Below are positions 38,987 to 47,764 of a DNA stretch of 64,000 nt, one piece after another. Made by a program: the position numbers and the translations under genes. The notes under the pieces were generated by a model. It saw only the letters and a list, made by a program, of their open reading frames with translations, ran no database searches and had not been told where the DNA came from. Within the stretch, counting starts at the first letter, position 1, and the number at the start of each line of letters is the position of its first letter. This DNA comes from Leptospira fluminis (GTDB taxonomy: Bacteria > Spirochaetota > Leptospiria > Leptospirales > Leptospiraceae), in NCBI RefSeq assembly GCF_004771275.1, contig NZ_RQEV01000003.1, positions 124,001 through 188,000 on the forward strand. Direction: 5' to 3'.

Positions 38987-40063
38987 TTGGATTCCGCGGA
39001 TTGGCTGCAAAACGGTTTCGTTCTCTTCGGCGGGTTTTTGGCGGTATTGCTCGCCGTGACGGAATTTTTCTCCTCTCCTTTTAAGCGTTCCAAATTCCTT
39101 TTCTCATCCGCACTTCTTTCGATCGGCGTCTTACAATTATCGAGCGAATTCCTTTTAGAAAAAGGGAATGCTCTTCCGAACTTTTACGTGAGCTTCCATA
39201 CCGCCTTTCTGTTTTTACCCGCTCCTTTGGCTTTTTTGTGCGTAAAATCGCTTTCGCACGAAGCGGATCCCGCGTCGGATCTTCGGGACGTGACCTTGTT
39301 GGTCGGACTGCCTTTTTTATCCGCTTTTCTATACGCGCAGTTTTCCGATCTATTCTTCGCCGAATACGTTCCGGGGACCTGCAAATTCCTCGAGTGCGGC
39401 ATGTTTCGTTACTTGTATTGCATCGCGGCCGTTTTTTCTCTCGTCTTCGCGTATCGTATCCTTCGGATATCGGTTCCGATCCGGAACTTCCGAGTCCGGA
39501 CATTACTTGTGATCTTCACGTTCGACACCTGTATCGTTTCAGTTCTTATAATCCTCGGCGCCATCGTCGACGTTCTTTTTTTCAAAACCGCTCTCCTGAT
39601 CGTCACGTTAGTCGTCTGTTTGCTTTTCGTACTCGGAAAAAGATATCCGGATCTCGCGGACAATATCCGCTCGGAATTCGGCAAAACGAAGTATGCAAGA
39701 ACGAGACTTGCCGGATTAAATTCGGATTCCGTCCTGGAAAGGTTGAACTTTCTACTCGATAGCGAAAAAATCTACCGGAACGAGGGAATATCCCTGACCG
39801 GAATCGCGAAAGATCTTTCCATCACGCCTCATCAGCTTTCCGAGTTGATCAACCAAAAATTAAATCAGGGATTCTTTTCCCTGATCAACGGCCGGAGAAT
39901 AGAAGAAGCGAAGATCCTCTTAACGGAAACGGATAAGACGGTTCTAGAAATAGCCTACGAGGTGGGATTTAACAACCGATCTTCGTTTAACGAATCTTTT
40001 CTGAAATTCGTCGACGAAACTCCGGTGAGTTATAGAAAAAAATACAAATATAAGAGATTATAA
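38987..40063 (+). CDS. AraC-family regulator with N-terminal membrane domain
   Basis: A 358-residue protein with about seven hydrophobic segments (1-220) and a C-terminal AraC DNA-binding domain. The second helix-turn-helix carries I-A-Y-E-V-G-F-N-N-R-S-S-F-N-E-S-F. It should be a membrane-bound one-component sensor-regulator. Its ligand is unknown. It starts with TTG (38987) after AAGGA and is translated right after the AsmA-like protein. Confidence 0.82.
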   Translation: MDSADWLQNGFVLFGGFLAVLLAVTEFFSSPFKRSKFLFSSALLSIGVLQLSSEFLLEKGNALPNFYVSFHTAFLFLPAPLAFLCVKSLSHEADPASDLRDVTLLVGLPFLSAFLYAQFSDLFFAEYVPGTCKFLECGMFRYLYCIAAVFSLVFAYRILRISVPIRNFRVRTLLVIFTFDTCIVSVLIILGAIVDVLFFKTALLIVTLVVCLLFVLGKRYPDLADNIRSEFGKTKYARTRLAGLNSDSVLERLNFLLDSEKIYRNEGISLTGIAKDLSITPHQLSELINQKLNQGFFSLINGRRIEEAKILLTETDKTVLEIAYEVGFNNRSSFNESFLKFVDETPVSYRKKYKYKRL

Positions 40064-40163
40064 ACTCCGATCAAAAAAAAGAAAAGCCGTTATAACCTCC
40101 GGCGACTTCTCCTTTCCAAACCGATAAAATTCCTCTTATCAATCCTGAAGGAAGGGTATAAAA

Positions 40164-40589
40164 ATGCAGACGCACATTCTTGAATCGGAAAAGACAAAAT
40201 CGAAATCCAAGTACTTAGATATCTTATGCAACGCCTATCTACTTATGAATTTAACGGTGTATTTCGGTTTTGCGATCGGATTTTTCGTTCAACCCAAACC
40301 CCTAGCCGAGATGATCGGAATCTCTTTCCGATCGACCGCAGCGTTGGCGGACTTCCGAGCCATGTACGGAGGACTTTGTTTAAGCATAGGAATCCTGATC
40401 TTATCCGGAATTCTACGACCTGCGACCAGGATCCTCGCGATTCGACTTTCCCTTTTGACCGCAGCCGGTTTATTTCTAGGCAGGTTAGTTACGATCATAT
40501 TCGACGGCCCGGGCAACGAATACATATACGTGAGTATGTTTACCGAAGTAGTAGGCGTATTTTTAGGATGGCTTCTCCTTCGTAAATGA
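40164..40589 (+). CDS. DUF4345-type four-span membrane protein
   Basis: A 141-residue protein with four spans and F-R-A-M-Y-G-G-L-C-L-S-I-G near the middle, as in DUF4345 proteins. The function is unknown. GAAGGA precedes the ATG. It may belong to the regulon of the AraC-type gene upstream, from which it is separated by 100 nt. Confidence 0.7.
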   Translation: MQTHILESEKTKSKSKYLDILCNAYLLMNLTVYFGFAIGFFVQPKPLAEMIGISFRSTAALADFRAMYGGLCLSIGILILSGILRPATRILAIRLSLLTAAGLFLGRLVTIIFDGPGNEYIYVSMFTEVVGVFLGWLLLRK

Positions 40590-40610
40590 TCCGGATATCC
40601 TAACCGTGAG

Positions 40611-40652
40611 GATTTCGTTTAGCGGAGAATCCCCTCGATGCTAAACGAAATC
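40611..40652. terminator. Long hairpin between convergent genes
   Basis: GATTTCGTTTAGC (40611-40623) and GCTAAACGAAATC (40640-40652) form a perfect 13-bp stem with a 16-nt loop, between the stops of the DUF4345 and redoxin genes. There is no T tract on either strand, so it may be a processing or Rho-dependent stop and not a canonical terminator. Confidence 0.55.
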
Positions 40653-40660
40653 GGAGCGAA

Positions 40661-41260
40661 CTACTCGTACTTAACGGAACAACCGTACGGTTGGGACACC
40701 GGAACCGAAACCGCTCTACCGGCGAGCGCTTCGTTGACGGCATCAAAAACGTAATTTTTAGCTCCCGGAATGTCCTCGGCTTCCGTCGTAGGTTTATCGT
40801 CAATCGCGCCGCTATAAAGGATCTTTCCCTGAGGGGAAATCAGCACCATCTGGGGAGTGGTCTTGGCGCCGTAGGCTCTTCCCATGGTTCCATCCGGATC
40901 CAAAAGAACGGAAGTGGGGAAGGCTCGGGATTTTTTCAGATATTCCTTTTCTTCCTCCGCAGTAACGTAGCCTTGTTTCCCCGGTGCGGAAGAAATCACG
41001 CTCAACCAAACCACTCCTTTGGACGTGACCTCTTTCTGTAATTTTTGCATATTTCCGGAATTGTAATGTTTGCGAACGAAAGGACATCCCTGGTTATGCC
41101 ATTCCAGAACTACGAATTTTCCTTTGAATTCGGTTAAACTCCGCAACTTACCGTCTATATCTTTCTTTGAAAAATCCGGAGCAGGATCTCCCGGTTTCAT
41201 CGCCCACAAGGAAGCAACCAAAATCGCAAGTATCGAAAAAAGCGAAAGTACGCGTTTCAT
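40661..41260 (-). CDS. Exported redoxin/peroxiredoxin-like protein
   Basis: A 199-residue protein with a signal peptide (about 1-20) and an AhpC/TSA-type thioredoxin fold. The active site is N-Q-G-C59-P-F-V-R, a single cysteine, so resolution of the sulfenate needs a partner. T-P-Q-M-V-L is the cis-proline loop. A periplasmic role in thiol redox or peroxide removal is inferred. It lacks a standard lipobox. Confidence 0.75.
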   Translation of the reverse strand: MKRVLSLFSILAILVASLWAMKPGDPAPDFSKKDIDGKLRSLTEFKGKFVVLEWHNQGCPFVRKHYNSGNMQKLQKEVTSKGVVWLSVISSAPGKQGYVTAEEEKEYLKKSRAFPTSVLLDPDGTMGRAYGAKTTPQMVLISPQGKILYSGAIDDKPTTEAEDIPGAKNYVFDAVNEALAGRAVSVPVSQPYGCSVKYE

Positions 41261-41473
41261 TTTCGGTCCACCTTTTCAATCAACTAAACGCTCGAAATTA
41301 GACCGAGGCGAAACGGGTTCTGTTCCCTAGCCGAAACATTTTCCCCGGTTCGTCTCGCGGGAAATCAATATTCATTGCAGGGTTTTTAAAAAGACTTCAT
41401 TCTGGCCTAAATCCTCGGAGCAAAACAAAATCGTATTTAAGGATATCTCCGGCGGAATCCCAAAGGACGGAAC

Positions 41474-42733
41474 ATGCAGGACAACATAGAGTTATTCGTA
41501 AGAAGATTACCGCATCTTTTCTTTATTCTATTTTCGATTCCCATCGCCTTTTATCTTTATACCGGCTATAAGGAAAGGAAAACCAAGAGGTTTTTCATCA
41601 CTTGGCCCGCGGTTACCTCCTACATTCTGTTAGGTTGCGGCTTCATTCTTATCGTTTTATCCGCTTATCTTTCCGTTGACGATATTCTCACCATTTTCCG
41701 AGAACTCACCACTCTGTTCGCTTTTATCTACGGAGTTTTTGCCACCATCCATGATTTCCATGAAAAGGACGATTCTACAGGAAAGCGCGTAGTCACCAAG
41801 GTAGGGAAGATAGGCGTGATGGTACTGACCGTGAACATCCTACTTTCCATGAGCACCGATTACGTGAACCAAGCGCTAGCCAATCTAGATAAGAACAACC
41901 TAGACTCCAAGATCAAGATTCTGGAGGACGAGTATCTAACCCAAACCGGGGAAATCCGGGGAGATACGGCCCTGCTTCTTACGAACTACCAACAATACAT
42001 CGAGCTCTCCCATAAAAAAGTCGGGGAATTGGAATCCGAAATCGAAAAATTGAGGAACGAATCCGCGGTCTTAACAGCCTCGCTTAAGGAAACACAAGGG
42101 AAACTGGCACAGTCCGTCCAGGAAACCCAGGATAGAAAGAAGGAGTACGGAGATCTGAACTCCGAATTGTTGGCGAGAACCCATAGTCTCTCCGAATGTT
42201 CCACGAAGTTAAGCGACACGACTCAAAAACTGGAAGACAGACAAAAAACCGCCGCCTCTCTAAGCACGGATCTGCAATCCAGAACGGCGGAGCTGGCCTC
42301 CTGGACTACGAAAGCAAATTCTTGCGGCGTAGATTTGGCGAGTTCCAGAAAAAGTCACACGGAGTTGAGTTCGCAAATCCAAGCGAAAGCGACGGAATTG
42401 GGCGCCTGCGAGGGGAGAATCCAGGAATCCGCTAAATCGACGGCCGAACTTAAGAAAAACCTAATAGATGTCACCGCCGCATTCAACGCCAAAACCGCGG
42501 ATTACGCGGGTTGTTCCACCCAAACGACGGAATTAAAGGCGCTTCTTTCCGAAAAGACGAAGTCCTTGGCCGAAGCGGTCTCTCTAGCGAACGTAAGGGG
42601 CGGTGATCTCCGGAATTGCCGAGCGGTCATCGATAAGGAAATGGTCGGAATCTCCCAGAAATTATCCGGAATCGAGGATTCCGTCAGGACAAAGCCTGCG
42701 CGAGAAGTGAAGGAAACCAAGGCCTCACCCTAA
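41474..42733 (+). CDS. Membrane protein with long C-terminal coiled coil
   Basis: A 419-residue protein with three to four spans in the first 145 residues. Then about 260 residues of heptad-rich coiled coil follow (Leu/Thr/Ser/Lys/Glu-rich, recurring A-x-x-L-x-x-C-x-x-x). Several evenly spaced cysteines lie in the coil. The shape suggests a scaffold or tether. No family was recognised. A 213-nt gap without a gene precedes it. Confidence 0.6.
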   Translation: MQDNIELFVRRLPHLFFILFSIPIAFYLYTGYKERKTKRFFITWPAVTSYILLGCGFILIVLSAYLSVDDILTIFRELTTLFAFIYGVFATIHDFHEKDDSTGKRVVTKVGKIGVMVLTVNILLSMSTDYVNQALANLDKNNLDSKIKILEDEYLTQTGEIRGDTALLLTNYQQYIELSHKKVGELESEIEKLRNESAVLTASLKETQGKLAQSVQETQDRKKEYGDLNSELLARTHSLSECSTKLSDTTQKLEDRQKTAASLSTDLQSRTAELASWTTKANSCGVDLASSRKSHTELSSQIQAKATELGACEGRIQESAKSTAELKKNLIDVTAAFNAKTADYAGCSTQTTELKALLSEKTKSLAEAVSLANVRGGDLRNCRAVIDKEMVGISQKLSGIEDSVRTKPAREVKETKASP

Positions 42734-42753
42734 AAGAAAAACATTAGGCGTGT

Positions 42754-43425
42754 TTAAGATCTTCTCCAGCTAAATACGCCTAGACTAATCATCCAGACCA
42801 ACAACAGTACGCTCGCCGGCATATTCACCATCATGGACAACTCCGAAAATCCGGTATAACCGATGATGACTCCGGCGACCGTCGTGGGAATCCCGGCTAA
42901 AATCCCGAGGACCCCGGACCACCTCGGGTAGGAGGAGTCCAATAACAAGGCGAACCCCATCATAAATACGGTAACTCCGGTTATGAGACTGGATACGCTG
43001 GCCAAACCTATCTCGATTTGTCGAACTCCGAACGCCGAATAGAATAAGACGCTCTTATCCGGTTCGGATGCTGCGGCCCAGGCGTTGACCATGGACTTCA
43101 AAGCGACTCCGTCTACGGCTTGCAATGCCCCCGTTAAAGCGAGCACTGAGATCGATCCGATGGAACCGATCTGACCGAACACTCTCGCGGCAGGTTCCGA
43201 CAATACCGAATTCACGAGAACGAGAGCGATGACCATTAAGGCCGCCCCTAAAAGTTGGATAAAATGACTCGCCACCCAATGGTGATCCTCCGCGTATTCC
43301 GTAAATGCGGCCAACGCATTATTCGGATCCGCGTGCATCGGATGTAAATAGGTTCCCAAAAATAGGAATAAGGCTCCGGCAATCGCAGTGATCGCGATCG
43401 TTTTGTTCGTGAATTTACTTTGCAT
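42754..43425 (-). CDS. DUF4386-like membrane protein
   Basis: A 223-residue protein with six hydrophobic segments and a G-T-Y-L-H-P-M-H motif near residue 24. The pattern resembles DUF998/DUF4386 membrane proteins, whose function is unknown. It is convergent with the coiled-coil protein gene and monocistronic. Confidence 0.55.
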   Translation of the reverse strand: MQSKFTNKTIAITAIAGALFLFLGTYLHPMHADPNNALAAFTEYAEDHHWVASHFIQLLGAALMVIALVLVNSVLSEPAARVFGQIGSIGSISVLALTGALQAVDGVALKSMVNAWAAASEPDKSVLFYSAFGVRQIEIGLASVSSLITGVTVFMMGFALLLDSSYPRWSGVLGILAGIPTTVAGVIIGYTGFSELSMMVNMPASVLLLVWMISLGVFSWRRS

Positions 43426-43487
43426 CTTTTGCTCCGCCCTCCGAATGGGAAAGACCGCTTAGGAGAGGTCGAGAAAGATAAGACGTC

Positions 43488-45518
43488 CTACTCCTCCAAA
43501 GTTTTCAACAATAATTCCTTGTTGAGTAAAGTCGGAAGAAATTTAGGACGATCGGGTTTTCCCGGCGGGTAATAAACGTAAAAAGGAACGCTGTTCCTTC
43601 CGTAAGAATCCAATGCCTTCGTGATTTCGGGATCCTCGTTGGTCCAATCCGCCTTTAAAACTCTGATGTTTTTGGATTTAAAAAAAACCGAAACTTCATC
43701 CGAATGCAAAACCGTCCTCTCGTTGAATTTACAGGTGATGCACCAGTCTGCGGTAAAATACAAAAAGACTCCCGACCCTTGCCTTAAATCGGAATCCAAT
43801 CTTTGCTTTGAAAATTCCTGCCAGGGAAAATGTTCCGACGCAACGGGAACGGTAGAACGGGGAGGAGATTTTCTCAAAGCGTACGCCGTGCCGAGCAAGG
43901 AGACGAGCGCCAACAACAGGATCGCTTTATGTAGCAGGACAGATTCCGTTCTTTTGCGGACCCAAAGTAAAAAAAGGGAAAGAAGGATCCAAACCAATAC
44001 GATCGAAGACGAATTACGATCTGCTAATGCTCCGAATACCCAAAAGAGCCAGATCGAGGTAAGAAACAAAGGAAACGAAAGAAATTCCCGAAATGTCCGC
44101 ATCCAAGGTCCGGGTCTAGGAAGAATCCCGGCCAAACCCGGAACGTTCCTGATCGTAAGAACTGGAAGGACCGTCCCCAAAGCCAAGAAGGCAAACACCG
44201 CCATCCCGCTTGCAACACCTTCCGAAAGCGCATAAGCGAGGGCCGAGCCCATAAACGGAGCAGTGCAGGGAGTGGCAACGAATACGGTCAAAGCTCCCGA
44301 AAAAAAAGAGCCCGCGATTCCGCTTCTGTCTGCCAATCGCACCGCCGATCCGGAAACGGAAACTCCGAATTCGATTGCACCTAACATCTGCAATCCGAGG
44401 TAAAAGAAAATCGCGATCAAAAGAAAAACGAAGGACGGATTTTGCAGTTGGTATCCCCAACCCAAACTTTCCCCACCCGCTTTTAGAAATAGAAAAACGA
44501 AATACAGGATCCAAAAAAAGACGAGGACCCCGGCAAAATAGAGGAAAGATTGCAAGAACACGGTTCTTCGATCGGGGATTTTAGAAAGTTCGAATGCCTT
44601 TAAAAAAAGCACCGGAAACACACAAGGCATCAAATTGAGAAGGAGACCTCCTAAGAAAGCGAAGAACAAAGCCTGTAGAAAAAAGCCGCCTCCCCCGGAA
44701 TGGACAAGAACCCGGTGATTCGAATTTCCGAGTTTCAACACCCCTCGAATCGAATCCGGGTTCGTGGAGGAATATTCGGATTTCGGAATTTCGAATTCGA
44801 TTTTTTCGCTCGAAGATTCCAAAAGAAAAGGCTTTGTATGGGAAAGAACGGACATATCCTCCGGAAAAAAATCGAACTCCTGCGGAAGATTTTCTCCTTC
44901 GATTCGGAACAAAAAGGAATTCTCTCCTTTTTTACGAAAAGAAACCGCTATGTTCGGATTTTCGGGAAGAGGCAAACCGGTAAGACTCGAAGCATACCCT
45001 CGTTCCTGTGATCGGTTCGTAAAGACGGGTTTTTCTCCGATCGAATCCACCACCAAAACGGCGGATTCGGGAAGACATTCCTCTTTGCAAACCAGCCAGC
45101 GGAATTCGGCGCGGACCGGAAATGCCGAGGATGCCGTCTTCGCTTCTACCGGCTTTGCTACAGCAAAAAGATAAACCGGAAAATCGTAACCGAAATTCGT
45201 CAGATCTCCGTATTGTATACGTTTCGGTACGGGCCACTCCCAATCTTCGATCGTCATCGGCGATTCCGTTTTCCAATTCGTTCGCAGACTGGTTCCGGAA
45301 TCTCCCGGATTTTTCCAATAGACATGCCAACCTTTCTCCGGAGCCAGATATGCCGTAAATCGAACGGATTCGGAGGGAAGAGAAACTACCTGTAATTCTA
45401 TACGGGAATGCCTTCCCTGATACTCCGACACGGATCGAGCAAAGGCAATTCCCGGCGTCAAAAATAACCCGGTAATCAAAGGAAAAAGAAGGAGGAAGAA
45501 AATCCTAAATCCGGGCAT
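43488..45518 (-). CDS. Thiol:disulfide interchange protein, DsbD/ScsB-like
   Basis: A 676-residue inner-membrane electron-transfer protein. After the signal peptide, an N-terminal periplasmic domain has the Y-W-K-N-P-G-D-S-G motif and W-L-V-C-K-E-E-C redox cysteines. Eight spans follow, with M-P-C-V-F-P and A-T-P-C-T-A-P as the membrane cysteine pair. The C-terminal thioredoxin domain has D-W-C-I-T-C-K. It brings electrons from cytoplasmic thioredoxin to the periplasm. ScsB-like proteins share this layout; the gene is alone here. Confidence 0.88.
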   Translation of the reverse strand: MPGFRIFFLLLFPLITGLFLTPGIAFARSVSEYQGRHSRIELQVVSLPSESVRFTAYLAPEKGWHVYWKNPGDSGTSLRTNWKTESPMTIEDWEWPVPKRIQYGDLTNFGYDFPVYLFAVAKPVEAKTASSAFPVRAEFRWLVCKEECLPESAVLVVDSIGEKPVFTNRSQERGYASSLTGLPLPENPNIAVSFRKKGENSFLFRIEGENLPQEFDFFPEDMSVLSHTKPFLLESSSEKIEFEIPKSEYSSTNPDSIRGVLKLGNSNHRVLVHSGGGGFFLQALFFAFLGGLLLNLMPCVFPVLFLKAFELSKIPDRRTVFLQSFLYFAGVLVFFWILYFVFLFLKAGGESLGWGYQLQNPSFVFLLIAIFFYLGLQMLGAIEFGVSVSGSAVRLADRSGIAGSFFSGALTVFVATPCTAPFMGSALAYALSEGVASGMAVFAFLALGTVLPVLTIRNVPGLAGILPRPGPWMRTFREFLSFPLFLTSIWLFWVFGALADRNSSSIVLVWILLSLFLLWVRKRTESVLLHKAILLLALVSLLGTAYALRKSPPRSTVPVASEHFPWQEFSKQRLDSDLRQGSGVFLYFTADWCITCKFNERTVLHSDEVSVFFKSKNIRVLKADWTNEDPEITKALDSYGRNSVPFYVYYPPGKPDRPKFLPTLLNKELLLKTLEE

Positions 45519-45589
45519 ATTTCTTTAGACCGAAAATAAACCGATCCGATCCCGATAAGCGACTCGAAAGGCAGCCTTTCCCTTCGCCT

Positions 45590-46360
45590 TTATTCCAATG
45601 TTTCCGATTTAGGTTTTTGTAAAAAACTCGGGTCCATCTCGTCCTTCAACCGCACTCCCGAAAGTTTACGACTTAAGGATTCCTTTAAAAGATACGTCGT
45701 CTTCGCAGCGGCGGACTCCAAATCGAGTCCGAGCGGACGGATATTAGAGACGCAATTCCGCGCTTCGTCCGTGGTACCGATTTTCGGATCGTAAGTCAGG
45801 TACATGCCTATACTGTCGGCGGAAGAAAGCCCGGGTCTCTCTCCGATCAACACGATCACCGTTCCCGCTCCTAAGGTCCTAGCGATTTCGTCTCCCAGGG
45901 CCACTCTTCCGAAACGGGCCAATACGAGGGGCGCCAATTTCAGACGAAGAGATTCCAGTTCGGAAAGGAGAATATTCAGAAAAGGAATCAAATTCGAATC
46001 CAACGCCTTAGCGGAAAGTCCGTCGATTCCTACGATCGCTAAATCGTATTCCCCGATCCTCGCCGCTAACTCTCCGCGCGAGGCTTCCGACAAACGGCGG
46101 CCCAAATCCGGTCTAAGGAGATATTCCAGACGGTTCTGAGCCAGACTTTCCGCGGGAACCGCTTCGATTCCATAGCGTTTTCCCAATTTGTCCAAATCCG
46201 TCAGCAACTCACCGAATTTCGGCTCCAGTAAAACCGCGTCTCTGGCCCTCGCGTGATCCAATCTAAACCTAAGTAAATCCGCAGTGGAAAGGGAACCGCC
46301 TACCCGATTCAGTCCGATTCGCGCGGAAGTCATTTTTTTCCATTCTTCCAAAGAAGCCAT
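45590..46360 (-). CDS. eutC: Ethanolamine ammonia-lyase small subunit
   Basis: A 256-residue subunit of adenosylcobalamin-dependent ethanolamine ammonia-lyase, which turns ethanolamine into acetaldehyde and ammonia. It includes A-R-I-G-L-N-R-V-G-G, A-R-A-R-D-A-V and the G-E-R-P-G-L-S-S-A-D-S region that sits at the cobalamin. It is slightly short compared with enteric EutC. The start is 3 nt after the eutB stop, so the subunits are made together. Confidence 0.9.
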   Translation of the reverse strand: MASLEEWKKMTSARIGLNRVGGSLSTADLLRFRLDHARARDAVLLEPKFGELLTDLDKLGKRYGIEAVPAESLAQNRLEYLLRPDLGRRLSEASRGELAARIGEYDLAIVGIDGLSAKALDSNLIPFLNILLSELESLRLKLAPLVLARFGRVALGDEIARTLGAGTVIVLIGERPGLSSADSIGMYLTYDPKIGTTDEARNCVSNIRPLGLDLESAAAKTTYLLKESLSRKLSGVRLKDEMDPSFLQKPKSETLE

Positions 46361-46363
46361 ACG

Positions 46364-47755
46364 TCAGTCCTTTCCGTTCAAAATTCCTTCCAATAAGCGA
46401 AATCCGTTTTCCGCTTTCGGAACAAGCCCCGTCTCCGGGGAAAAGATTCCGTGGGAAAGCAACCAAGATTCGAACTCCGGGGCCGGCCTCAATCCGAGAA
46501 CCTGCCGCAAATACAACGCGTCATGAAACGAAGTGCTTTGGTAGGAAAGCATGATATCGTCGGCACCGGGAACACCCATGATATAATTGCAACCGGCCAC
46601 ACCCAATAAAGTAAGAAGAGTATCCATATCGTCTTGGTCGGCGTCCGCGTGGTTCGTATAGCAAATATCCACGCCCATAGGCAACCCTAGAAGTTTTCCG
46701 CAAAAATGATCTTCCAGACCTGCTCTTAAAATCTGCTTTCCGTTGAACAGGTATTCGGGCCCGATAAACCCGACTACCGTATTGACGAGCAAAGGAGAAA
46801 ATTCTCTTGCGACCGCATAGGCACGTACTTCTAGTGTTTGCTGGTCCGCTCCATGATGGGCCCCCGCGGACAAAGCGCTTCCTTGGCCCGTCTCGAAATA
46901 CATGAGATTTTCTCCCACAGTACCGCGTCGCAGTTCCGATGCCATTTCGTACGCTTCCCGAATCAGAGAGAGATCCACCCCGAAACTTTTATTCAGAGCC
47001 TCCGTCCCACCTATGGATTGGAAGACCAGATCTAAAGGAGCCTTTCTTTTCATGACTTCCATAGAAGTGGTAATATGGCAAAGCACGCAGGATTGAGTCG
47101 GGATGGAAGCCCTACGGATAATAGAATCCAACATTTCCAGCAAGGCGATCACGGTAGGAACGTTGTCGGTCGCCGGATTGATTCCGATTACGGCGTCCCC
47201 GCTTCCCAACAATAATCCGTCCAAAATACTCGCCGCCACGCCTCTCGGATCATCCGTCGGATGATTGGGTTGAAGTCTCACGGAAAGTCTTCCGGGCATT
47301 CCAAGAGTATTCCGAAATTTTGATATTACGTTGCATTTTTTTGCGACCAGGATCAGATCCTGGTTGGACATCAGCTTGGATACAGCGGCGGCCATTTCCG
47401 GAGTGATCCCCCAAATAAGATCCGAAAGCGTCCGAGTGTCCGTGGACTCCTTCAAAAGATAGTCCCGAAATCCGCCGACAGTCAGATGAGAGATTTTACC
47501 GAAGGCTTCCTTGTCGTGTCTTTCCAGAATCAGTCGACTTACTTCGTCGATCTCGGCCGGAATCAATTCCGTATTTATGAATTCCGAGAGATACAATTCG
47601 GATAAGGCCATCTGAGCGGCGACTCTTTCCTCCTGGCTACGGGCGGAGACTCCGGCCAGATCGTCTCCGGAACGTAAAGGACTGGCCTTGGCGAGAAGAT
47701 CCTTGAGATCGGAAAATAGATACGTCCTAGTTCCTAATACGGTTTTGTAAGCCAT
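46364..47755 (-). CDS. eutB: Ethanolamine ammonia-lyase large subunit
   Basis: The 463-residue TIM-barrel catalytic subunit holds substrate and the corrin. Family segments include G-I-N-P-A-T-D, F-E-T-G-Q-G-S-A-L-S-A-G and D-I-C-Y-T-N-H-A-D-A-D-Q-D-D-M-D. It starts 9 nt after the permease stop. No eutA reactivase, aldehyde dehydrogenase, eutR or microcompartment shell gene is present in the window. Confidence 0.93.
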   Translation of the reverse strand: MAYKTVLGTRTYLFSDLKDLLAKASPLRSGDDLAGVSARSQEERVAAQMALSELYLSEFINTELIPAEIDEVSRLILERHDKEAFGKISHLTVGGFRDYLLKESTDTRTLSDLIWGITPEMAAAVSKLMSNQDLILVAKKCNVISKFRNTLGMPGRLSVRLQPNHPTDDPRGVAASILDGLLLGSGDAVIGINPATDNVPTVIALLEMLDSIIRRASIPTQSCVLCHITTSMEVMKRKAPLDLVFQSIGGTEALNKSFGVDLSLIREAYEMASELRRGTVGENLMYFETGQGSALSAGAHHGADQQTLEVRAYAVAREFSPLLVNTVVGFIGPEYLFNGKQILRAGLEDHFCGKLLGLPMGVDICYTNHADADQDDMDTLLTLLGVAGCNYIMGVPGADDIMLSYQSTSFHDALYLRQVLGLRPAPEFESWLLSHGIFSPETGLVPKAENGFRLLEGILNGKD

Positions 47756-47764
47756 GGACCGATC

